The notes: a model not told the origin generated them from the sequence alone. Shown: positions 45,900-59,800, counted from the first letter of the stretch. The stretch is DNA of 64,000 nucleotides from Gnetum montanum (GCA_015680685.1 MNCI01004181.1:369717-433716); one strand, 5' to 3'. Program-made: numbers and translations.

Positions 45900-46711
45900 T
45901 ACAAATACAAGCATGTATGCACGATTTGGTCGAACTCTGCGAATGGACTAGTTGTGGCATTGAGATAGTTATACATTGATCATAGTTTGCTATCTTCCCA
46001 CTTGGACTAGTAGTAGCTTTGTCACATATGGTTTAGTCCAGAGTGAGGCATAAGATTTTTATTATTTTTTGTTTTATTAATTTGAATGCCTAAGACAAAA
46101 ATAAAATTAAGAGTAATTAAGTGCCAAATAAACTATTGCCTAATCTAGCCTAACACAAGTAATCGTCCCCACTTTTTGGACACATCCTGAACTTCGAGTA
46201 ACACTGCTGGGTTTTCAAATGCCACTCATTTCTAAGCTACCAAGTGTCACACGTATGTTCGAAGGGGTCGTGCTTGTGTATTCTAATTAGTTAATCAAAA
46301 CTAATTGCTGAATGAATCACATTAAATGTGAACTACATGAAATCATGATATATATATAAATGCATAAGAAAGAAAATCTCAAGTGTTGCAAGCTGAATCA
46401 AAGAGCTCGTCTTTATTGCCAACACAATGGTGTGTTCAGGTACATTAGTGCTTGAATAAAGATTCGATCACACTTAGACCTCTTGCTGCAGGCACTTGGA
46501 AAATATTCTAACTCTCAATTGAACAAATTGCAAAAGTTTCCCTACTTGGTTTCCAAAACTTCTCTTGAATCATGTGCCCAAGGGTTGTATTTATAGGCTC
46601 AGGAGTACTTCACGATATCACATCTTGGGCCACGATATCGCGTACCCGATATCGTATACCCGATATCACGATTGCCCCAATATCAAAGCTTATGAAAAAC
46701 ACGATTCATCA
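45900..46711 (-). repeat. 5' LTR of element C, missing its inner tip
   Basis: Plus strand TACAAATAC to ACGATTCATCA. The other LTR has 33 more bases before TACAAATAC (TGATGAGTGG...CAACCA), which are absent here so that the LTR joins the primer site at a shared CCA. Otherwise it matches 40766-41603. Confidence 0.75.
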
Positions 46712-46716
46712 CCTAC

Positions 46717-47764
46717 TTATTTAATCCATGCCCAACTTTGAAACATTGTAACCATAAACCAAGCAAAAGCAAATAGAATCTCCTATTAAATGATTAACAT
46801 GGGTGCATTCTTTAATTTAATGAACAATTGTGTATATATACATAGAACAAATTAAGACTTAAGGTAAGGACACTATTGGTATTGTAAACAGGCACTCCAT
46901 CAATTTAGATCATATGTTAAGGCTAAGAAAACTCATAAGAAAAAAGAAAACAGTTAACTTATGATCAACTCAAGAAAGTTGCCAAGCTTTGAAAGTCCAT
47001 GAAAAGCTCATAACCTTCCCCATAAGTTAATGTGGCAAAAGTATCATGACTTTTTGTACTTCATATCACTTAAATACTTTAGACACTTTAATGAAAGATA
47101 TCATTGATAATTGAAAATCTTATTGTATTATAACATTTTTTAAGTACTAAATTTATTTTGTCCTACACGAGTCTTATCTTTTGACATGAAAGTGTCTTTT
47201 AATCTTTCCTTCATTGATAAAATTAAATTTTCTTTTCCAAATTTAATTTTTATTTGTATGTTCTAAGTTATAAAAAATAAACATATTCTTCCCATTATAA
47301 CAAAATTTATCAACTTGCTACCGATTTGTATTCAGTATGAAAGCCGTATTACCAGTGTGATAGGCAATTGTCTACTAACTCTTTATTACCCTAAAAGTAG
47401 GGAGAGTTTTTTAAATTTTTTTAAAAATAATAAATCAAGTATAAGTTGGAAACCAAACTCTGCTTAGCATTTAGCGATGTATTAAATGCAAGACATTAAC
47501 TTTCCCAAAGTTAGCCATAAAGGATCAGAAGCATATCTCTGTAATTGATACAGTTTCCATCGTGAAAACTTGTTTTCAAACAGTTGAGATTGGGTTGTGG
47601 CGGAGCATAGCTACCTTGCAACTTGGTTAGGGTAAAGCGGATGTATTTATCCTACCAAGGCAGAAATAAATTACAAAGGCATTGTGCTGTGTGAAAGATT
47701 AGGATGCCATCATCAATCAATTTCTTAGCTGTGAAAAAAATTAGTTTAGTTATACACTGGAGCT
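46717..47764 (-). other. 3' flank of SKI2
   Basis: AT-rich, no coding. The part next to 47764 should be the SKI2 3' UTR. No polyadenylation signal assigned. Confidence 0.4.
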
Positions 47765-50700
47765 TTACGATGGAACACCAGTAACATATAAACTGGCTGC
47801 AAAAACAATATCACGCTTGATAGCGTTAGAAGCAACATCCATTTTTTCATAGAGGGCTGAATTACCCATAATTCGAGCAGCATTCTTGAATTCCCTACAC
47901 GTCTCATCAAGCCGAACTATCGTTCTTACTATTGTGCCTTCAGGAACGTCCGTGAGTTTGCAAATTTCAGCAAAAGGTGTGCCCTGAATTTACAGAAAAG
48001 AGTGTCATATAAATTTTTTTGTTTTTAAAATAGATTGTAGAGATGAATGAAATTGAGTTATATTTAGTTTATAGAACAAACCTTAGCCCATTCGTACACC
48101 ACTTGGACCAGGCCAAACTTGAGTGAATCGTTTGCATAATCCACAGCACTGACAGGAAGTCTAAAATGTTCTTGAAGCTGTCCCAGTTTAACAGCAGTGT
48201 TGTACAGCCTGCAATCAAAATTTTGCCCCATTAATTATGCTCAAGGAAAAATACTTGTTGGCCTTTCACCTGATTAGCACTACCTTGCAAAGTTATAGAC
48301 TTAACCGTGGCATCGATTTTTCTTTCTTGTAACAGAATCTTAAAAGTGAACCGAGTTCATTACCATGAAAAAGTTAAATGGGAGATGCAATTGGAACCCT
48401 TTAAAATCACAGTTGGTCCTCGTTATATTGACAGGAATTTAGTCATGTCTTGCAACCAACTTGAAATAAAAAGAAACGAAAAACAGTGGTAGTTTTCTTT
48501 TACCCAGGAAGTAGATATTATAAACCATGTTTGATGACAAAATGACAAGTATAGAATGCTTTCAGAGACGAGAATGGTAATGTGAATACTAGTTTGGAGT
48601 CTTCTTCAGATTCATCATCAATGCAAAAGAATAATGATGCTGGTATCAGAAACCACTCTATTCCAATCATTTACGCTCTTAATATCGTTGTAATCCAAAC
48701 TATGTCCCATGTTATGTGGGGTGGTTTGCTTATGATTGTACCATAGTTCTAATCGTAAAGGATTCCGACGTACATTTGTTGGCTTGCTGACGAGAGAAAA
48801 TAATAAAATAGCTCATACATTTTAGAGAATCTTACAACAGACGAAACCAATTTTTATTTTATTTTATTTTTTTGCAATAATGATTTCTTCAGCAACCTAC
48901 CTTTGCTTTGCCTTTTCAAGCTGTGGGGTTAGTTGAGGTGGGCTTGTATCTTTTTGCTGATATATGAGAGCAGACATAATGGCAACAGATTCTGCTGGAG
49001 CCAAATCATCTAGCTGGTTTTCAAACAACATTTCTGTTGCAATTAACTCATCACCAGAATTTATTTCACAGGCAACACGACCTTTTAGCTGCACAACAAG
49101 ATCAAGGTCAACACAACCCACATCTTGTAATACTTCAATCTGCGCAGAAAATAAAACCCAGTGTTAGCAGTAAGGACATTGATGTCAGCGTAATATAAAA
49201 ATCACAAAGTTCATTACAAACAATATGGATACCCGCTGTTGAAAATCAGGCATTTGCTGAAGTGCAGCATCTGACATTTCATATCGAAGTTTCGTAATGG
49301 TTTCCTGAAGCTTCCTTCTATCTTGAACTATCTTATAATGTTCATAAAGCTTTGGACACTGATGGCAGTAATTTTGAGCCATCTTTTTCAAGATGCTCTG
49401 CACCTTCTGGTACCCCTGAACAACGTCCGGATTACTCAATTTCAAATCTGAAATTGGTAAAAGATAATTGCATGATTATTTTCAGAAGACGGTCTCTGCA
49501 GGTAAGGTGAAAAAACATTTGATCTAATCTACAAGGAAATAGCTGCAGTCAACGCCATCGTTGACTTAAAACATGGGTACTGGTGGAGCCAAAAAAGAGC
49601 TGCTTCATAAAATAAAATATGTTCATAGTTTTTACAGGTTACATGTTAATTGCGAACTTATTGAAATGTGATGCTACAACAATGTAGGAATCATTTTGAT
49701 CTTGAGCAGTATTGGCAATTGGCAATTATGTTTTATATGATTATTAATTGAAGACGTAAAGTCAAGATTGATTGCGCCTGCAAGAAAGCAAGTCCACATC
49801 ATCTTGATTTTGGAGAAACCATTCAATGCATCGCTTCAGGGTAGATGGTGAAAGAGATGAGAAAAGAGAGAAATGAAAGAAGTGTTTATGACTTCAAATG
49901 GACCATTTCCCATTGTTGTGGTGAATTCATAACTTGCTAATGCAGTGAGCTAATCAAGAAAATTGAATCCGGGGCTTCAATTTCACAAGGAACAGCATTT
50001 CGTTGAGAGAACACAAAGGTTTGACGGTTTGTGTTGTGTAATTCACCAATGCTACAGCAATGTTTAAAGATTGCGGAAACCATGGGCAACAACGTCATAA
50101 TTTCGATCAAGGTTATTGCAACAAACAGATGATCAAATTAGGTTTATCACATCTTCTAGGAAAGTTTACAATGAAGACGCATAAAATAAACTATCTAGTC
50201 GAAGATACCCTTCAATTATCCAAGTGAAATTTGTTCTTTTGAAATGATTCTAGCAACAATTAAAACTTTGGTAAAGCCTAAAACTTTGGGCTCAAAGTCA
50301 ACCTGCCCCGCTTTTCCTGGCTGCCCTGCAACAGCGGAAGAGGGGGCACCATTTCAGGCTTATTTTAGCCCTTTGGCAGGGTGCAGCGGAGGTGCGGCTG
50401 ATGGTGGATCTTCCTGGCTCTTTCTGGTCTAGGGTTGTTTCAATGCTTGCAGTGGTCTACATGCGAAAGTAGGCCAACCGATGGGGGTCGGCCACCCTAG
50501 GTCCAATGGCTATGGTGGATGTGTTTCCACTTGTGGAGTCTGGTTGGGATGTGCTACTTGCTGCGGAGCTAAACTGCGTTGCAGAGGAGGTGGCAGCAAC
50601 GACTTGGGCTAAGGAGCAATGGGCTTGGGAGGCTTGGTGGGAGGAAATCCTCCAACGGGCACAGGCCAACTTGGAGGCCCGCTTTCGCAAGCAGGAGTAG

Positions 50701-53700
50701 GAGTTGCTTAGGCAGCAGGCCCTGCTCGAGGAGGGATCCTGTGCCCAGCTGGTGGATGAGCTCCACATCGAGGTTTGGGAGGGGCTGCAACAAGAGGAAA
50801 TTGCACGTAGGGAAAGGGAGCAGATGGAGTGTGCACAGTGGGCTTAGGAACAAGAAGAGGTGAGACAACAAGCCCTACTCGAGGAGGGATCCTGTGCCCG
50901 GCTGGTGGATGAGCTCCACATCGAGGCTTGGGAGGGGCTGCAACAAGAGGAAATTGCACGTAGGGAAAGGGAGCAGATGGAGTGTGCACAGTGGGCTTAG
51001 GAACAAGAAGAGGTGAGACAGAGATAGTGGCAACTGGATAGGGTGCATGAACAAAGCATGCAGCAGTGACTTCATGAGGGGAGATGCCCAAATGTCATGC
51101 TAGGCATAAATTATGAGTGCTCTTGGGTGGCTCTCAGGTGGCACATTTGCCGTACCTCCACGTGTTCCCACCCGAACAGCAGGGGGTTTGGTTGGGGAGC
51201 AGGGTCGTCATGAGGCTGCCTTGTAGGAGTTCTAGCAAGCAGCTAGTTTTGTGGGTTCTAAGTTGCATTGTAATACCTTGGATATCCTCCACGCTCTCAA
51301 GCGGCCGCAGTGCAAATGTCACGCTCTACCCAAGCACCTGTAGCGACTTTGGAGTTGCCTGGGCCTCGTTTGTGGTTTGGTTTCTACCTTGTGGGTGGGG
51401 GTGTGTGTTGGTTGGTGGTCTTCTCAACCAGGTTGGCCTATATTTTGTTGCATGGTGCATGTCTGGTGCGTTTGGGTGTGGGTGTTTGGGGGTTGGTGTC
51501 ACCCTTCGGTGAACTTTGTCTGTGGCAGTCTGTTTGAGTTGGGCTCAAGGGCAGCCGGGCCAAGGTCGGGGGTGTCTGTTTTCCTCCTCCCTGCAGGTTG
51601 GTCCGTTTGGCCATTTGTTGGTGGCCTTGAATTGTACTTTTTATTTTTATTTTCTTTTCAGTAATTTAATCCCAAACATTTTCTCAGGAAAAAAAAACTT
51701 TGAGAATAAATAAATTTAACTCCTCTCAGAAAAGCAGTTGAATATATTAATACTGCAAATTGAAAATTTCTACATAAGCTAGTTAAAAAATCACTTAGTG
51801 CGTTAGCAAAAGAACAAAGCATTATTTTGATGCCAGAAACATGATAATCTGTAATGAAATACCGTTGGTAGGATCAAGAGCTGGAAGAATCTGAGGGGCG
51901 TGTTGCCTTGCTTCTTGTACCAACTGTTGTACCGTCACTGCATATGCCGACTCTCTAACATCTTCAAGAAGTCGAACAAGATCTACTTGAATTTTTTTCT
52001 TGCAAATGCTTATAAAGTCTTTGCTTTCCACTTCTGCAACTACATAGGCAGAGCCTTCTGTCTTTCCATAATGAGGAAGAGACAAATTCAAAACTCCAGA
52101 GCCTTTGCGTGCTGAAGTTTCATTCAAGGTATACGCCTCTTCTATGTCTTTATAACTTTTTCGATAGTATACACCTTCAAGTTTTCTCACTTCTTTATTT
52201 TGTGATATTCTGTTTCCGCTTGTCTCTGGCAACGAAAAGGATGGATCTTGAATCAAAATTAAAACAATAAAATTTTTGTTGTTCCCAGAAGACAGCTTTA
52301 AAATAACCCCAACTGAAATTAGTGGAACCTGTTCCAAAAGGTGAAATTATTCAGTGATGCATATTGAAAATCCGCTTACTTCAGACAAACAAAAGAGCTC
52401 ACAGCCACCCATAATATGAATATATGTATTAAAAGAAAAGAAGCTAATTCATTTTTAATAGCAAATATCTACAAAATTACAAAATATTAAAAATCAAGGT
52501 AACAACAAAATTGCAGTACATGTACTAACAGTTTAAGCAAGTTATATAAAAACACTATGAAAGGGAAGTACTAATAGAACACTACCAATTGATCAGATTC
52601 CTTGCATGTATCTGAACAATAAAGACATTACACTTGCTTGGGCCAAGAAGAGAGATCACAAGCGTTCCAGATATCAAGACTAGCTACCAAAAATTTACGT
52701 TGTGTTAGTGGATACATATAGCCACCCATTACAAAATGAAGACTTGATTTCTATGAAACTAAAGGGATGCAAGATAAACACGAGTAAAACTAAATGCATG
52801 GATTGAAAATTTGGTGGAAGATTAAGCTGCAAAAATACGAAGGGAGACACTCCAGGCTCGTAAGTAGCCTATATTAAAACATTTTGCTACTTTTTGAATC
52901 AATCATAGAAATGAAGCCGAGATTAGAGGATATGACAATGAATTGATGTGGGTTGCCCTACTGTGCTTGAGAGTTGGAAGGCACCAGGAAGAGTATCTGT
53001 CCCCCACCCTCACATTAATGAAGTGAATCCAGGTGGCTGCCAGTTAGTTCAGATGCGTAAATGCATGCCATTGGTTGACTTGATCATGTCTTGATATCCT
53101 GTCATGACTTAGGCCATATGTCTATTTCAATCTATCACATCGAATAACCATTATCCTTCAAGTACTCATGTTTCTATGTGTTCTGAACCTAGCCAGTTTG
53201 ACCGGTTGTGAGATGAAGTCAAGCCAGTGCTGTGATCTGTAATAAAAGCATTGTGATTAAATTCAAGGGAAATTTTTACAATATAGTAATTAGGCCTACA
53301 ATTACCAGAATGTTATGCACATCTGTCATGTACAAATCACTCACATTTGAAAAGGCACTAGTTAAAACTTGCCAACTCCTGTTTGTTAGCTTGGCCAAAG
53401 TTAACAGCTCAGTTGCAAATAGCTAGCAAGCTCTCAATAGGGTATAGTCAGTACCAGTAGACTGTGGTCGACAATCAGAAGAAGTTTTGGGCTTCTGCCA
53501 ATACGGACATGCTGAGATGATAAAACATTTGTATTTAATCAACTTTAGGCCAGGCTACTAGGTAGTTTCAACTGCTGCCTTTCAGGAATGTCAACAGGGA
53601 AAAGAAAAATGACCAAAGACCAAAAATAGTAACCAAGGAAGACACAATGAGTGATAAGAAAGTTCACCTCTTCTAATATTGTTTGAGTAAACTAGATGAA

Positions 53701-54584
53701 TCTTTCCTGTGAAATTTAGATGAAATATCAATCATCTAGTCTTGGCTGGTTGCTACTAGTTTAGCAAGTAACTTTCTGTAATGTCACCACTATCATTTTC
53801 ATTACTTACTAGGCAAATTGCCATTGTTTAAAAACGAAATTCATCTACAAATCAACCAAAACCAATTTGACTAATAACCAGCTGATCTCGTGCATTTGTA
53901 TGGTCTGGCCTTATTGTAACCCCGTAAATCATTCCTTGAGAAGAAAACTTGAGCCTTGCTGCTGTGTTATCTTATAGGTCAGCTGCTCTTTGACCTTTCA
54001 AGCTAGCTTTCAACTATTAATGCGTAACCAAGCCTGATAACAATTAAATGAACCGAATGGCATAAAATTAACATGGCAAATGAAACACATAAGCTTAGCA
54101 CATACTTGCCACCAAGAATCTACTATAAATCAGAGATTGTAAAGTTTGATTCCAAAGGAAGAATGAAATAATAACTCTTGTTAATTTCTTCGGTGGAGCT
54201 GACGTCTACTTTTAACCACAGAAATTGTACGGCCATTATGTGTTAGGTGAAGAAATAGAAGATGCAGAAGGGGAAATACTTCAACTTTAGTTTGAAAGCA
54301 GTGAAAGAGGGAACTTTATTTAATTGTCTATCCTGAAGCTATCAGGTTTTCGTACTACTATTCTTCTTGTAAGCTTTGTTAACGAGATAAGTGAAAACAA
54401 GAGAAGTAGACAAAAAAGAAAAATACTTACAAGAGATGTCCGCATGATAACTACTCTTCCAGCAGTTAATGCATTCTTTACAGTGCGAGATTGCATAAAA
54501 ATTTCTTGAATCTGCTCATTTCGATTTACAATTTCTGCTAACGTATCATGGTAATCTTCGATTTTTGGATCCCCATAAATGCAA
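47765..54584 (-). CDS. SKI2: SKI2 RNA helicase, last six exons visible
   Basis: SKI2 is the DExH helicase of the cytoplasmic Ski complex that feeds RNA to the exosome. Exons on the minus strand: 54584-54431, 52328-51863, 49447-49233, 49139-48901, 48208-48082, 47983-47765. Sites are GT/AG with phases 0,1,0,2,0, giving about 473 codons without stops. The first two exons encode the arch/beta-barrel insertion (RVVIMRTSL, VGVILKLSSGN). The rest is the DSHCT domain: SDAALQQMPDFQQR, DLDLVVQLKGRVACEINSGD, KFGLVQVVYEWAKGTPFAEI, TIVRTIVRLDETCREFKNAA and the end SLYVTGVPS. The helicase core (Walker A, DEVH) is not in the window, so at least several exons lie upstream beyond 54584; if outside 64000, one intron exceeds 9.4 kb. 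Confidence 0.92.
49448..50290 (-). other. SKI2 intron, first part
   Basis: AT-rich intron DNA. No feature recognised. Confidence 0.4.
50291..51660 (+). mobile_element. GC-rich insert of unknown class in a SKI2 intron
   Basis: About 1.4 kb far richer in G and C than the surrounding intron, in the opposite orientation to SKI2. A plus-strand frame from 50506 reads MAMVDVFPLVESGWDVLL and then Glu/Gln-rich coiled coil, interrupted by TAG at 50698-50700 and again in both copies of an internal 153-bp duplication. No LTR, TIR or RT motif was found. It could be a decayed transposon or captured gene piece. Confidence 0.4.
50728..51033 (+). repeat. 153-bp in-frame tandem duplication
   Basis: A 153-bp unit (51 codons) is present twice, around 50728 and 50881, with a few substitutions. 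Each copy encodes LLEEGSCA, LVDELHIE, WEGLQQEEIARREREQMECA and then a TAG, so the stop was probably there before the duplication. Confidence 0.85.
52329..54430 (-). other. SKI2 intron, no insert recognised
   Basis: 2.1-kb intron, AT-rich. Nothing recognised. Confidence 0.4.
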
Positions 54585-55189
54585 CTAAAAACAACAATTA
54601 TCCGGTCAGTTTAACATTGCACAAACTCATCTCAATGAATTAAAATTGATTCCAAAGAAATAAACAGATATCATTCGCAAATTCTCACATCATATAATTG
54701 GATGGAAAACTTTACAGATTTTAACAAACAAATTAAATTATTTATGGCTAGACATCAAGAAAATAAAAAATTTCAATGCACACATACTGTGTTAAGGTTC
54801 TCGCATTTCACATCCAGAATATCAAAAAGAAGTTTAATATAAACTTCTAATCATAAAAACAAGAAAATGATTGAAACAGTGAGAATATTTGGTTAATACA
54901 TAATAGACCATAGCGGCATCTAAGCATTGTGTTCATAATAACATTATGAAATTGATGAATGAAGATGTTAAAATAATGGAGAACAAATAAAAAATTCAGT
55001 AAAACTGCAGTTAAATACTTCAAAAAAATTTCATCTTTAGCTACTTCAGATGAAATATTACAATTACCTGACAGGGTTGACGCTAAACTTACAAAGGCTG
55101 ATATTAACTTGTAAAATAACCATGCAATTGATGAAGAAATTAAATGCACTGTTTTCATGATGAAAACAAATAAAGGACAAGGTCCTTAG

Positions 55190-55950
55190 GGGTTTTCAAT
55201 GGATTTTTATCAACATATTGGAATGTTGTTGGCAGGGATATACATGATATGGTACATGCATTTTGGAGATATGTTCATCTATTAAAATCTCTTAATTTCA
55301 CACAGATTACTTTAATTTCAAAGAAGCAAAATATTTTATCAATCTCTAACTTCAGCTAAAAATTGTCATGTCATCCATCGTTGGTGATTTTCAAGTACAA
55401 TTTGTGAAAGGCAGATAAATTTTAGATCACATTATTCTTGTCCATGAAATTTTTCATTCAACTTCAAAACAAAACAGAAGCTTCCCGGGGATTAAGCTCA
55501 TGATCATGTCTCATGGAAATTTTTGGATGCCATATTACATAAATCTGGATTCTTGATCATTGGTATTCTATGCATAAAAAGTGTTATGCTACTGCTTCAT
55601 TTTCAGTGCTGCTTAATGGGGAGGTGCAAGAAAAGATTTTATAGCAGCAATGTGCTAAGACAAGGAGATCCTATAATATCATTTCTTTTATTATAATTGT
55701 TGAAGCCTTAGGATATTTGATTAAAGAGAAAGCTAAAAAGAGAGAGATTAAAGAAATCCATCAGCTTATGGTTTGTTTGCTTTCACTCTCACACAATTTG
55801 TTGATGACACTTTTAACTTCCTAAAAGCTGAAGAAAGATACATCTGGTATATTAAAAACATGTAGGATAAATTTTCCCAAGTTTTAGGATTAGAAAAAAT
55901 TTTAATAAAAACATTTCATTTCCTTTTCATCTTTGAGTAGCAAGTAGAAT
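55190..55950 (+). pseudogene. LINE reverse transcriptase relic
   Basis: Plus-strand translation with frame changes shows DHVSWKFLDAILHKSGF, VLRQGDP, then VEALGYLIKEKAKKREIKEI and FVDDT, matching RT motifs of plant LINEs. Many stops. It lies upstream of the visible SKI2 exons. Confidence 0.6.
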
Positions 55951-56893
55951 ATTTCTAATATGTGTGTGCTAGTCTTGTAACTTTTTTTTTTTTGGAATAA
56001 ATTCAAGTGTTATTAATTCCAAAGAGAGCTGTACATGAGTATAGCAAGCGTTAGAGCCGCTGACCCCATGCTCAGCAGACGGTGCCGCCACAAAACCCTA
56101 TGCCATTCAATTTGTCTAACAATGCCCCCTCCCAAGGGTGTGCCCAGCCTGCACCTGCAAAAATTTACAAGCCCCCTTTTCGCTAGTCCTTGCCCACCAA
56201 GTCATCCCCAAGTCTCAACCAACACCACTCATGCCATCTTGTCCTTCCCACTCTGTTCGGCATATGGATTCTGCCCCTACATCAATCCCATATACTCCTC
56301 TGTGGTCTGCAAATGTGGGCTACTGTCCACCTCAGTTCTAACTTCAGAGGTTCCAATGCTAAGTGCCAAGCGTTGCTGGTTTTCCTGAATGAGTTGTGCA
56401 AGGCCAGTTCTATGTTCCGAGATGATGCCTTCCATCCATCTTAGCATTTGTATCTGCATTTGTGTGGTCTCTTGTTGCACCTCTCATTGCATATTTGCCC
56501 ATGGCTTTTGCCACCACTCCGTTTCTTCCTGCTTGGCTTGTTTTGCCGCTGTACTGCATTTTGCGGTGATGTCCCATCCAGCCCCTTGCTACAGTTGTCT
56601 CCCCTCTGTAGTGAGCTCTTGGTTCTGTGTTTCTCTCGTGCATGTAGCCACCGTCCTCGCTGCGTGTTCCCTCCCCTGGGATCCCGTCCAGGTCACTTGC
56701 TGCTTACCTCGCTGTCTAGAGTAAACAATCATCGGTTGTAGGGACGGAATCGACGTTCCCGCACGCTAGAGCACCATGATAACCCTAGGGTGTCTCCTAG
56801 GTTGTCAGCGCTGCAGAGAATCCTAGAAAACTTAAAGGACGCTAATGGGCATCCCATGCCTCATGTACTTTAGAAATGCGAAGTGGACTCCCA

Positions 56894-59800
56894 CTAGTTT
56901 GTGGGGATATCCAGACTAGATGAAATACTGTTCAACCAAGACAACAGCTTCCCTCCACACCCCCTGTAATGCCAATCTCCGAATGTGCCCATTAGCCATC
57001 TTAGGGATGTCCCCTTGGAAGAATTCGGTCGTGTCCGATTGCGCATGTACAACTGGCACAATAACCATCCCCTCAACCTAGATACCCAATGCATTCGCCA
57101 ACATAGGGACCAAGATGGTGATTCATCTACCCCAGAAAATAGTTTCATTGCCCTACCAATTGTCATAAAACTATGTTGTGGGTAATCCCTGTTGCCCTTC
57201 CAGGCATTGTAACATGTCGTCCTAGCCCATCTGCTGAACTAGAGGCCATAACTCGACGTGTTCCCTGAATTTTGTAATTGAGGGCTCAAAAAGGAGTCGC
57301 TGCCCCATAGCCACAGAGGCCTTGTCCTAGAACCGCTAAATGCCCTTGGCCATTGTCCCTGGAGATGGCAGCCTCGTGCCCTTGAATATCCATGAGTTTC
57401 GGTGCTTCCACAACACCCACAAAGCTGCTAGAGTGGGAGAGTCCCCGTGGCAAGCAAACGATGGAAGATGGGCAGTGCGCCAAACAACCATAGTAAAGGG
57501 GCATCAATATATAAGGTGTTGCAATGTTTCTATGTCTGTAAGGCACATGGGACGGGTGGGCTCCACTTGTAGCCCACGTTCACGTAATGTGGCACAAACT
57601 GGGAGCACACAATGCATAAGCAACCACCTGAACGCCTTGACTTTCTTAGGAAGGCAGCCCTTCCAAAGTTTCCCCCATGCAGGAGCAGATGGGTATCGAT
57701 GTTTAATGATTTCCTGAGGGTGATGATCGAGCAAGGCCAGCGGTTCTATCCTGCGAACGTGTTGGCATAGGTTTTGCCATAGGTGAGAGTTGCCTGTGCT
57801 TGTTTCCCAACAACAATACTTTTTGTTGAGCAATTGCACCCACCATGCCTGAGTATTGCCCTAGTGCAAGAATCTACGGAGAAGACGTTACAGCCCTAGC
57901 ACGATCTCATCATTAAACTTTAAGAGGCCGATCCCACTTGCCAATTGAGGCCAAGCAGTGATGTCCCCTGACACCAAGTGCATTCTTTTGCCCCCTTTTC
58001 CCCCCAACCAAACAAAATCACAGATGATGCCATCAACTTTCTGTATCACTCCCATCGGTGGCTCGGCCATGGAGGCAACGAACTAGGCCATGGCCATTAA
58101 GACTATAGACACTAGGATCATCTTCCCCTTGTGCAAGAGGAAGCAGTTGATCTAGTGAGAAGTCTTTGTCTGGAGCTATTCTAGCAACCCCCACCAAGCC
58201 TTCTTCCGTTGCTAGTGAAAAATGGGCATGCCTAGATACTTGTCTTCAGTGTGTCCTGGCAAGATACCTATCGTCTAAATAATTTTTTCTTCCACCATGT
58301 TTGCAGTGTGCACCATGTAAATGGTAGATTTTGTAGTGTTGATTGTGAGGCCCACCTCCCTCCGCAATCGGGCTAGCTCCCTCAACAAGGTTGTTGCTTG
58401 GGGCACCACCGTTGGGGTAACCACCAATGTATCATTAGCAAAGTGGGCGGCCAAGCAGTGCACCCCATTGATGTCCAACCCTTGCACCCTTTCTGTCATG
58501 CAGCAGGACTTGAGAAGGTCCATGATCAATAGGGATAACAGAGGCGATAATGGATCTCCCTGCTGCAAGCCTCTCCCAGTGCCATGGAAGCCCCACAGCT
58601 GCCCATCAATGTCCAAGGAGTATCTAATGTCCCGTTGGATTTGGATGCATAAGTTGCCAAATTTGGCATCGAATCCCTTTGCCAGCATGACTATGTGGAG
58701 CGCAACCCAACTTACTGAGTCGTATGCCTTTATAATATCAAGCTTGATACACAGTTCAAGGAATTGAGCTATTTGCAGTGAGTGCAAAATCTCTTGTAGC
58801 AGTAGGACTACAGGACTTGGTCCTGTAGGAATTGGCCCTTGACAAACCCAGCTTGCTACTCATTGACCAACCTAGTCATGAGGGGGGCCATTCGATTATC
58901 CAACATCCACGAAAAGATCTGAAGGAGTGTGTTGCACACTCCAATGGGCCTAAAATGCCTCGAAGAAGTTGGGTTTGGGACTTTCAGTAGGAGGACCACC
59001 CAGGAGCAGTTAATATCCTTTCTCACTTGCTGCTAGGTGAGCATGCTATTGAATGCGTCCAGCAGGTTCACTCCCAAGGGCCCCTCAAACTCCTAGAAGA
59101 ATTTGATGGGCCACCCATCTAGAATTGGGTCTTTGTTCACAACCATGGCTATATGAAGTTCTGCCCATGAAAATGGCCTGAGCAGTTGTTGGTTCTTGGC
59201 AGGAGTTAAGATGCAAGGCACTGGAACTGAGATGGGCTTAGTGTGTTGCCATCACCATATATCCTCCCAGTAATTTTGCAATTGAACGAGCCCTTGCCCC
59301 ACATTTAGCCGCCCTCTAGGATCTAAGCATTGCAATAGGTGTTGCAGCTTGCTCTTGGTTGCCCAATGTGCTTTTGCCACGGCAAAGAAAAATTTTGTGT
59401 GCCTATCCCCCTCCCTTAACCACGATACCCATGACCTTTGTTTCTAGTAGGCTTTTTCCTCCTTGTCTAATTCTTGGAGCTCTGTAAGGAGCACCTATTC
59501 TTCCTGGCCCAGATTCGACCCCTCCTCTTGTTGTTGCTGTATTTCCCATAGTTGTTCCTATATTTGTGAGTGGTAGCCTTTGAAATTGTATTTGTCGTCA
59601 GCTGCTATGTTCTTGATGTGTTGCTTAAGCAATCTTAGCCCTCTCTTGAGGAATTCTCTAGGCTCTTGTGCGCTGGTGTATTTTTGCCATGTATTGTGCA
59701 CCAGATTTCTTAGCCATGGTTTGTTGAGCCAAGTTTGTTTGAACTAAAATGGTTGGGGAGCTTTATCCACCATAGTTTGGATCTTGCAAATGATAGCCTT

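Larger units (their letters stand above)
40728..46716 (-). mobile_element. Athila-type gag-only element C with TSD
   Basis: An LTR element on the minus strand: 5' LTR 46711-45900, primer site 45899-45881, gag-like region about 45520-43876, then about 2.3 kb without recognisable coding, and 3' LTR 41603-40733. Flanking CCTAT (40728-40732) and CCTAC (46712-46716) make a five-base target-site duplication with one transition. No protease, RT or integrase motif is seen in the 4.3-kb interior. That fits a non-autonomous gag-only element of the Athila group, or one that lost pol by deletion. Confidence 0.75.

Noticed and set aside
50708-51091. Minus-strand Pro/His-rich ORFs in the GC-rich insert
   Set aside because: They mirror the duplicated plus-strand coiled-coil frame, which has the more protein-like composition.
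56277-56480. Separate Gln-rich gene before the LINE tail
   Set aside because: Short, no family match; may be LINE 3' sequence or an unrelated insert.
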